12,359 nucleotides of DNA from an uncultured Ignavibacteriota bacterium (GTDB lineage Bacteria; Bacteroidota; Ignavibacteria; UBA10030; UBA8401). Under the pieces are notes generated by a model. The model worked only from the letters and a program-made list of their open reading frames with translations. It did no database searches and was not told the DNA's origin. The DNA is taken from positions 1-12,359 of the forward strand of contig CAIVNT010000553.1 of the NCBI GenBank assembly GCA_903907305.1. Direction: 5' to 3'. Position numbers and translations under genes: made by a program. Of the stretch, positions 6,373 through 12,359 are shown piece by piece (position 1 is the stretch's first letter; each line of letters begins with the position of its first letter).

Positions 6373-8496
6373 CTATTTTTTCTTTTTTGCTGTCGGTTTC
6401 ACCGGTTTTGCGGGACTTTCTTTCGGAGGAGCAGGCTGAGCAATGATCCCTTCCAGTTCATCGGCGAGGATGTTAGCATCATACAACTTGCGCATCGTTT
6501 CGATCATCACGCCGGGGTGGACGGAGACAGCACGATTCTTCTCTTCGGAATACGTGAAGCGTCCGGGCAGACTTTCGATGTTACCGTCGAAGATCAGTCC
6601 GACCAATTCCGCTTTTGCGTTGATGACAGGTGAACCGGAGTTTCCGCCGATGATATCGTTTGTTGATACGAGGTTCATCGGAGTGGAGAGGTTCAGTTTG
6701 CTGACACCGTCTTTGAATCGCTGCGGAAGTTCGAAATCAGGTTTATTGGCGAAACTATGTGCACGATCATACAATCCATACATGGTAGTGATGCTCGGTG
6801 CAAGTGTGCCGTTCATCGGATATCCTTTTACCTGACCATAGGATAAACGGAGCGTGAAGTTCGCATCGGGCGGAAGTTCTTTTCCGTATGCAGCGAAGCG
6901 TCCTTTGCCTGTTGCTTCGCTGGACATGGCGATGACGCCGGAAATGTTCTTATCCTGCCACGAACGCATTTCGTCACCGATCGGAACGACAACGAGTGCA
7001 AGCTGTATCAGCGGATCGGTGGATTTGGAGATCGCTGCTTCACCCCCTTCAATGAGTGTCTTGCGGGCTGCGGGATCAGCAAGCGCTGTTCCGGAGATAT
7101 AATATTTTGCCGCTTCTTCCGGTGTCTTTCCGTTGAGCACTGCTTTCACCCAGGGATCGTTGCTGCCGAGCATTTCCTGTGCTTCTTTGAAACGGTCGGT
7201 CAACAGCACTTCTTCCATATCTGCATAGACCGGCGCGGGGGAATAGAGATTTTCCAGCGTCATTTTTACCATTGCATCCTGGAACTGCGGCAGACGTTCA
7301 CCATTCGGTTTTTTGGATTCGATCGCATAGCGTGCGATGGTCATTGCACGTCCAGCCATGGAACCGCTCAGACCGCGATAGGTCAGTTCTTTGAAACGAG
7401 ATTTCGTTTTATTCATTGCTGAGGCAACAGAATCCCATGCCCAGCCGTATTTCGTCTTCCATTCAGGATTTGCATTGATCTTCGCGCGAAGATCGGACTC
7501 GTCCTGCAGTTTTTTTGCCATCAGATTCTTGTCCAGCAGACCCTGATATTCACCGGTCATTGCTTTCTGTGAGTTCTCATAACCAAAGATCATTCCGTCA
7601 GCGCGGCGGTGCTGTTCTTCTCCAAGTGCGGAATATTGTTTCAATACTGCGATCGTCCGTTTGAATGTTGCAAGACGAGCGGGATATTGATAGTCGCGTG
7701 AATATTCGATCTGCGCATAGGTCTGCTGACGGTTCGTTGAACCGGGGTGACCTGATGTGAAGACCAGTTCGCCGTCCGCTGCGCCGGCAGTTTTCCATTT
7801 CAAAAAATTCGTCGTGCTGTACGGCTTATCATTTTCATAGATACGGAAGAAGCACATATCCACATCGTAGCGCGGGAATGTGAAATTATCCGGATCGCCG
7901 CCGTAGAATGCGATCTGTTTTTCGGGAGCCATCACAAGGCGCACGTCGGTGAATTTTTTGTAACGATAGAGCCAGTATTCTGCACCATTATAGAGTGTAA
8001 CAAGATCCGTGCGAAGACCGGTCCTGTCATTGCTCTCCTTTTGAAGCTGTGCGAGCACAGTGCGGCGTGCCTGCATTGCTTCGCCGCCGTTTTTACCGGC
8101 GATCGCTGTCATCACTTTGTCCGTAACATTCTCAAGTTCCATTAAAACGTTCAGTTCAAGATCGACGCATTTCACTTCTTCGGCAGAAGTACGAGCATAG
8201 AATCCTGTTTTGATGTAATCCTTTTCCGGGGTGGACATTTTCTGTAACTGTCCCGCACCGACATGGTGATTGGTCATTACCAATCCGTTTGCGGAGACAA
8301 ACGAACCGGAACCGCCGTCATTGAAGCGGACGGAGGAGAGGCGGACATGGTCCAACCACTCTTGAGTGATGTCGAAACCGTATTTGTCCTTCAATTGTTT
8401 CTTCGGCGGATTGTCAAATGTCCACATTCCTTCGTCGGCAATGGACATCGCAAAGAGCGCAAGCATCAGTACAGCAATATTCCGTAGATGTTTCAT
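6373..8496 (-). CDS. S46 family dipeptidyl-peptidase, DPP7-like
   Basis: A 707-residue serine exopeptidase of the S46 family (DPP7/DPP11), which releases dipeptides from peptide N-termini in the periplasm; the length is normal for the family. The signal peptide is residues 1-20 (cleavage near SIA/DEG), and the mature start EGMWTFDN is typical. The catalytic triad can be placed as His78 in LVMTNHHVG, Asp213 in FPRYDVDMCFFR and Ser620 in IGGNSGSPV. Eighteen residues after the Ser lies Gly638 (FDGN); from memory DPP7 enzymes, which prefer hydrophobic P1 residues, have Gly here while Asp/Glu-specific DPP11 has Arg, so a DPP7-like preference is inferred. The His motif has Val where many members have Cys. 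The C-terminus carries a Pro/Lys-rich tail (from about 689, ending KKKK). GAGG lies 5 bases before the ATG. It is probably cotranscribed with the gene 51 bp upstream. Confidence 0.95.
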   Translation of the reverse strand: MKHLRNIAVLMLALFAMSIADEGMWTFDNPPKKQLKDKYGFDITQEWLDHVRLSSVRFNDGGSGSFVSANGLVMTNHHVGAGQLQKMSTPEKDYIKTGFYARTSAEEVKCVDLELNVLMELENVTDKVMTAIAGKNGGEAMQARRTVLAQLQKESNDRTGLRTDLVTLYNGAEYWLYRYKKFTDVRLVMAPEKQIAFYGGDPDNFTFPRYDVDMCFFRIYENDKPYSTTNFLKWKTAGAADGELVFTSGHPGSTNRQQTYAQIEYSRDYQYPARLATFKRTIAVLKQYSALGEEQHRRADGMIFGYENSQKAMTGEYQGLLDKNLMAKKLQDESDLRAKINANPEWKTKYGWAWDSVASAMNKTKSRFKELTYRGLSGSMAGRAMTIARYAIESKKPNGERLPQFQDAMVKMTLENLYSPAPVYADMEEVLLTDRFKEAQEMLGSNDPWVKAVLNGKTPEEAAKYYISGTALADPAARKTLIEGGEAAISKSTDPLIQLALVVVPIGDEMRSWQDKNISGVIAMSSEATGKGRFAAYGKELPPDANFTLRLSYGQVKGYPMNGTLAPSITTMYGLYDRAHSFANKPDFELPQRFKDGVSKLNLSTPMNLVSTNDIIGGNSGSPVINAKAELVGLIFDGNIESLPGRFTYSEEKNRAVSVHPGVMIETMRKLYDANILADELEGIIAQPAPPKESPAKPVKPTAKKKK

Positions 8497-8547
8497 TCTT
8501 TCCTCATGTTAGATTTTAGTGTTTAGTTTGGCGAAGCATGAATTGTG

Positions 8548-10242
8548 TTACGATTTCATTCTCTTTCCTTTTTCTTCTTCGGTAAAGATCCAGCCGACGA
8601 TCTTTCCGGCGTCGATATCGTTGAAGTTCCCCCAATATTCCATCGTCCGGAAATTCCTGGAACTGGTATCGTTTGCAACGTGCAGTTCCACTTCTTTCTT
8701 GATCTCGTTCAAACGGAGTTTCCACTGGTCCATATTAGATGGACGAAGATCGATCCAGCCGGCGCGTGCCCATTCTTCAAGGGACTCGGGAGTGAGATTC
8801 AGTTCATTGTGACCGCGGAATGCCGGAATCTTCACTTCATTCCCGCGCAGGAGAGTCTTTCCGTTCGGAAGCAGAATCGGGATTCCGATGGAGATGATCT
8901 GAGAACGGAGCGCGTCATCCTGAGTGATGTATGCTGTGACATCCTCGGAAAGTTTCTTGGAGGATGTTTTCAAAACAACGTTCACCGTACCGTAGATCTT
9001 TTTCAGCAGATGAGCTTCGTAGAGCAATTTCGAAAGACGCGGCGGTCCGAGCATTTCGAACGCGACACTGTTCGTGTTGTGATCCTTTTCCAATTGCTTC
9101 ATCTTTGCCAGCGCGCCCTGGAACATGAATCCTGCGCGGTAGGTGGGGGAAAGAGTTGCATTATCGAGGGCATTGATAATATCATGTCCGGTGTTGCCGC
9201 CGCGGATCTCGTACAGGACGGAATCAGCGATCTCTTCCGGAGTGACGAATTCCATCTGACCCGGCGTGGCGATCGCTTCGAATTCACCGCGGGAGAAGAT
9301 CCCGTTCTCACCGGTGTCGATGAAGACGGATTTCAGTTTCTGTCCGGTCGGTTTCACATTCCCCTCCATCCTGATCTTAAACTTTCCTTTCAGTTCCACG
9401 CCGCTTTCCGGAGGACAATCGAACAGATCGATCGGTTTCCCACGTTTGGCAATCTCGCCGTAGGCAATCTTCTTCCATGCAATGGCGCCGGTCGGTTTGA
9501 TCTCTTTTGTGATGGGTGCGTCGGGGGTTCTTCCCATTAAAAAGAGCAACATCGTATGTGCGCCTGCCACAACGGATTTTGAAAGAAGAACGCGGGACGG
9601 TTTCTCTTCGCTGTGTGTATAGGGAATGTTGAGTCCCATACCGCCTGTACCGCTGGTGCCGATCTTCACGTATGTGCCGGTCTTTGCGATGTTCATTGAA
9701 CGGTAGAAGATCTGAACATGCCGGATGAGCTGCGGAGTATATTGTGTTGCAAGAAGACGTTCAACGATCTCTTTCAGATTCGGTGCATCATTCTTCAAGG
9801 CAATCACCACGTCGCGGGAGCTTTGGAAAATATCCTGATAGGCGATAGCGGTGGCGGAATTGATGCAGTCGATGACAACGTCCGGTTTGTATTTGTTGAT
9901 CAGTTGGAAGAGGGCGGAACGTTCGAGGACTTCGGTGGTCAGTTCTTCGATGACATCATCAAGGAACTTTGTTCGTTTGGTCTGATCTGAGAGGATATCT
10001 TCACGGTTGAGATCTTTGAACTCGTTCCGGACAAAAATATTCCCCCACCAGGGGACGAAGAAATTTGTTCCTGCTTTCGGGTATTCCCTCCGCATCGTTT
10101 CGCAAGCTTCTTTTGCTTCGGATTCTTTCAGGGAGGTGAGGATGATCTTCTTTGGTTTTTCTTCCATCAATTTGCGGCAGATCGCGGAACCGACAAGTCC
10201 CCAGCCGCCGAGGACGAGCACGGTCTTATTCGTAATGACCAT
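8548..10242 (-). CDS. Rossmann-fold NAD(P)-binding protein of unknown function
   Basis: A 564-residue protein without signal peptide or membrane segment. The N-terminus VLVLGGWGLVGSAI carries the dinucleotide-binding GxxGxxG (Gly12, Gly15, Gly18), followed by a second strand IILTS, and DVVIDCINSAT (121-131) corresponds to the fourth-strand region of extended short-chain dehydrogenases/epimerases. A glycine-rich stretch, IGTSGTGGMGLNIPYTHSEE (194-213), looks like an active-site or substrate loop. No standard YxxxK pair could be placed with confidence, so catalysis by the usual SDR mechanism is unproven. The second half (about 300-564), including ISIGIPILLPNGKTLLRG and AGWIDLRPSNM, matches nothing I recognise. 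A dehydrogenase or epimerase is the best guess. No good Shine-Dalgarno site precedes the ATG; 51 bp without a terminator separate it from the S46 peptidase gene, so the two probably form an operon with no obvious metabolic link. Confidence 0.85.
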   Translation of the reverse strand: MVITNKTVLVLGGWGLVGSAICRKLMEEKPKKIILTSLKESEAKEACETMRREYPKAGTNFFVPWWGNIFVRNEFKDLNREDILSDQTKRTKFLDDVIEELTTEVLERSALFQLINKYKPDVVIDCINSATAIAYQDIFQSSRDVVIALKNDAPNLKEIVERLLATQYTPQLIRHVQIFYRSMNIAKTGTYVKIGTSGTGGMGLNIPYTHSEEKPSRVLLSKSVVAGAHTMLLFLMGRTPDAPITKEIKPTGAIAWKKIAYGEIAKRGKPIDLFDCPPESGVELKGKFKIRMEGNVKPTGQKLKSVFIDTGENGIFSRGEFEAIATPGQMEFVTPEEIADSVLYEIRGGNTGHDIINALDNATLSPTYRAGFMFQGALAKMKQLEKDHNTNSVAFEMLGPPRLSKLLYEAHLLKKIYGTVNVVLKTSSKKLSEDVTAYITQDDALRSQIISIGIPILLPNGKTLLRGNEVKIPAFRGHNELNLTPESLEEWARAGWIDLRPSNMDQWKLRLNEIKKEVELHVANDTSSRNFRTMEYWGNFNDIDAGKIVGWIFTEEEKGKRMKS

Positions 10243-10385
10243 AAAAACTCTTTTTTTTAGGTGTGAAAAAGCAGTTTATGTTTTCGGAAGATGTTTGCTT
10301 TCTTTATTTTGTGCGTAAAGATACGTGGATTTCAGAGAAAGAGAAAGTGAATAGTTGAACGCGATCTGCCGCTTCTACCACACTT

Positions 10386-10393
10386 TATCTTTG
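10386..10393 (+). promoter_or_regulatory. Possible -7 promoter element for the cytochrome/propeller lipoprotein
   Basis: TATCTTTG matches the Bacteroidota -7 consensus TAnnTTTG and would give a leader of about 80 bases before the ATG at 10480. No TTG is found at the expected -33 spacing (the nearest lies 28 bases upstream), so support is weak. In the same 237-bp divergent spacer the minus strand holds TATCTTTA (10323-10316), a one-mismatch match that could serve the opposite operon. Confidence 0.22.
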
Positions 10394-10479
10394 GAAAATG
10401 TTTCTGTCTAAAAAAGAAAAGTTCGTTGATTCGTCCTGATTTACTGGATATATTGAAGAAAAAAGGGATTATGCTCTTC

Positions 10480-12267
10480 ATGAAAAAATCTGTTCTCGTT
10501 GTGATGCTTGCACTGTCCATCTTTGGGTGTAAGCAGAATACCTCGATCATTGGAAATACCAATTCTGTCGGTAGCGTCGATAAGATCTATGGTGTGGGAT
10601 TCAACAAAAAAGCAGCGATCGGCTGGGAAGCGGTATCTTCTTCCATTACGCAGCTTGGTGTTTACCGTCATCTGAATCCTTCTTTCTCGTATGAAACGTC
10701 AGAACGGATCGCCACCGTTTCCATATCCGTTCGATCAGGATTCGTGGATACAGCATTAGTGAACGGCATAACATACTATTATACTGTTGTGCCGGAACAA
10801 GTGCAGTCGGATGGTTCTGTGATGGCGGGCCTGAATTCACTGAAGATCGCATTGACGCCATCAGATCATTCAACACTTTCCGGCGATCAGATCATATATT
10901 CCCAGCATATTCAACCGATCTTCACCTCAGGATGTGCGGTGGAGGGTTGCCATGAAGGAATGGAGCATAACGCGCTCAACAAATCGCTTCACGGCGGATC
11001 TGAACTGAAGCTTGACTCATGGGCTAACACAATGAACGGTACGGACGGAATAGCACAGATCGTTCCGTACAGAGCATCACGAAGTCATCTTCTGCATCAT
11101 ATCAATTCGGATACACTCATCTCTCCGATGGCGCTTCCTTCAATGCCTGCAGGGTTCCCATTCCCGGCGGAACTTCGTGATCTCGTCATCCGATGGATCA
11201 ATAACGGTGCAAAGAACGATGACGGAAGCGTTGCGTATACTGCACCACCCACCCGAGGATGGGCGTATGTGACGAATCAAGGTGAGGACCTCACTGCAGT
11301 AATCGATCTGGACAGGAATAAAATTTCCCGGTATATCACCACAGGCGTCGACAATACCAATGCTGCTCCGCCGAATGCTCCGCACAATATTGCGGTGGAC
11401 AGACAGAATCAATTCTATTATGTGAATCTCATCGGCGGAAGCAAACTGCAGAAATTCCGGGTGTCGGATAATGTGAAAGTGGGAGAGCTTGCAACGGGAC
11501 TCAATTCTCCCGCACAAGTTGCATTGACAAAGAATGGAGATACCGCTTATGTGTCGAACTTTGAGAATGCAAAGACGAATATCACGGTCGTGAATACCAT
11601 TTCAATGACGAAGTTGATGGATGTCGGCAATTCAGCGATGTTGAAACCGCACGGTATCTCTATCACTCCGGACTTCAAGTATGTGCTTGTCTCAAATTCC
11701 CTTTCCGATAATGTGACGGTCATTCAAACGTCCGATAATTCCATTATCAAAACCATCCCGATATCGGGAAATGTCCCATCTCTGCCAGTTGGTTATGCAT
11801 ATCAATATGAACCGTATCAATCCACGGTAACACCGGATAATAATTATGCCTATGTCACCTGCAGAAAATCCGGCGAAGTGAGGGTGATCGATCTGAATCA
11901 ATTGAAAGTGATCGACTCGATCAAAGCGGGGACATTCCCACTGATCCCTGCGGTGACTCCGAACGGCGCATATGTTTTTGTGACGAACCGCAATACGAAC
12001 TCGGTCTCGGCGATCAACACAACAACGAGGAAGATCGAATATACGATCGCCGATGTTGGAGTAGAACCGCACGGTATTGCAGTATCGAAGGATGGAAAAT
12101 TCCTCTATGTCTCCTGTGAGAATCTTGGCATCAGTGAACCGCCGCATCATGCGACGACGGGCGGGAAAAAGCCGTCATTCCTGAAAGTGATCGATATATC
12201 ACAACGGGCAGTGGTCGCATCATTGGAACTCGCAAATTTCGGATCGGGTCTTGCCGTGACCAATTGA
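10480..12267 (+). CDS. Lipoprotein with FN3-like region, CX4CH cytochrome-like domain and YVTN-type beta-propeller
   Basis: A 595-residue predicted lipoprotein. MKKSVLVVMLALSIFGC is a lipoprotein signal with the lipid-bearing Cys at 17. Residues of about 37-125 look like a fibronectin type III domain (VGFNKKAAIGWEAV ... TYYYTVVP). A cytochrome-like domain follows: IQPIFTSGCAVEGCH places Cys152, Cys157 and His158 in a CX4CH motif, one form of c-type haem site, with MALPSMP (Met217, Met222) and LVIRWINNGA downstream as in PSCyt1-type domains. From about 260 to the end, seven repeats such as GWAYVTNQG, TAYVSNFEN, YAYVTCRKSG and YVFVTNRNT form a seven-bladed propeller. An outer-membrane electron-transfer or binding role is inferred; no enzyme activity can be named. 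I chose the ATG at 10480 over 10471 because AAGG is better spaced for it and it gives a compact signal. It is monocistronic as far as the window shows; no terminator follows within the 92 bp visible. Confidence 0.9.
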   Translation: MKKSVLVVMLALSIFGCKQNTSIIGNTNSVGSVDKIYGVGFNKKAAIGWEAVSSSITQLGVYRHLNPSFSYETSERIATVSISVRSGFVDTALVNGITYYYTVVPEQVQSDGSVMAGLNSLKIALTPSDHSTLSGDQIIYSQHIQPIFTSGCAVEGCHEGMEHNALNKSLHGGSELKLDSWANTMNGTDGIAQIVPYRASRSHLLHHINSDTLISPMALPSMPAGFPFPAELRDLVIRWINNGAKNDDGSVAYTAPPTRGWAYVTNQGEDLTAVIDLDRNKISRYITTGVDNTNAAPPNAPHNIAVDRQNQFYYVNLIGGSKLQKFRVSDNVKVGELATGLNSPAQVALTKNGDTAYVSNFENAKTNITVVNTISMTKLMDVGNSAMLKPHGISITPDFKYVLVSNSLSDNVTVIQTSDNSIIKTIPISGNVPSLPVGYAYQYEPYQSTVTPDNNYAYVTCRKSGEVRVIDLNQLKVIDSIKAGTFPLIPAVTPNGAYVFVTNRNTNSVSAINTTTRKIEYTIADVGVEPHGIAVSKDGKFLYVSCENLGISEPPHHATTGGKKPSFLKVIDISQRAVVASLELANFGSGLAVTN

Positions 12268-12345
12268 AGCAGGTTGTTTTTCAATGATAATTAAAGTACG
12301 TTGGTTTGCAAAAAAAATCGAGACTTCTGAAATATTACGAATTGA

Positions 12346-12357
12346 TCTCTCGCAAAG
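12346..12357. repeat. Start of a further 'ctctcgcaaag' repeat copy at the window edge
   Basis: TCTCTCGCAAAG is identical to the first 12 bases of the repeat at 5967. The copy is cut by the end of the window, two bases later. The preceding 78 bp after the lipoprotein stop hold no gene and no hairpin with a T-run. Confidence 0.5.
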
Positions 12358-12359
12358 CC

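Noticed and set aside
8545..9540. 331-codon open frame on the plus strand
   Set aside because: Lies wholly antisense to the Rossmann-protein gene; the translation is rich in His, Phe and Cys, lacks recognisable domains, and has no ribosome site. It is a shadow of the minus-strand codon pattern.
10426..10479. Longer N-terminus for the lipoprotein, from TTG at 10426 or ATG at 10471
   Set aside because: The TTG start would bury the lipoprotein signal behind charged residues; the ATG at 10471 has AAGG only four bases away, too close for good initiation. It remains a minor possibility.
3387..12267. A single amino-acid or peptide utilisation system linking both peptidases, AlaC and the lipoprotein
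   Set aside because: The genes fall in three separate transcription units with terminators and repeats between them; nothing in the sequence shows shared regulation.

Overview
The window looks like chromosomal DNA from the Bacteroidota/Chlorobiota/Ignavibacteriota side of the FCB group. The clues are an S46 dipeptidyl-peptidase, a lipoprotein combining a c-type cytochrome motif with a YVTN-type beta-propeller, a secreted zinc peptidase resembling DUF5700 proteins, a possible TTG/TAnnTTTG promoter, and intergenic repeats of the 'ctctcgcaaagacgc' type that I associate with these genomes. Base composition appears balanced (judged by eye, not counted). The assignment is an inference; no rRNA or other marker gene is present.

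Layout. Positions 1-3232 (+): the end of a MacB-type ABC operon, with an ATPase cut by the window edge followed by two different FtsX/MacB-like permeases, closed by a strong intrinsic terminator at 3276-3304. Positions 3387-5689 (-): a two-gene unit, an AlaC-type aminotransferase overlapping by ATGA a signal-peptide-bearing HExxH protein. Positions 5690-6372: a gene-free, repeat-rich spacer with a nested palindrome, a 'cgcaaagacgc' repeat, a GC-rich 'tcattccc...gggaatcc' block containing a 12-bp tandem duplication, and the terminator of the next operon. Positions 6373-10242 (-): a long Rossmann-fold protein of unknown function followed 51 bp later by an S46 dipeptidyl-peptidase. Positions 10480-12267 (+): a divergently transcribed lipoprotein with an FN3-like region, a CX4CH haem-binding motif and a seven-bladed propeller. 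The last 92 bp hold no gene and end inside another repeat copy.

How the genes may fit together. The MacB genes should form an inner-membrane, ATP-driven exporter whose adaptor and outer-membrane partners lie outside the window. Two secreted peptidases and an alanine aminotransferase would suit a peptide- and amino-acid-using heterotroph, but they sit in separate transcription units, so a shared pathway is speculation. No phage, insertion sequence, CRISPR array, toxin-antitoxin pair, tRNA or rRNA was seen. The most distinctive items are the haem/propeller lipoprotein, the unassigned Rossmann protein and the repeat cluster at 5830-6258. I found no convincing wholly new multi-gene system.
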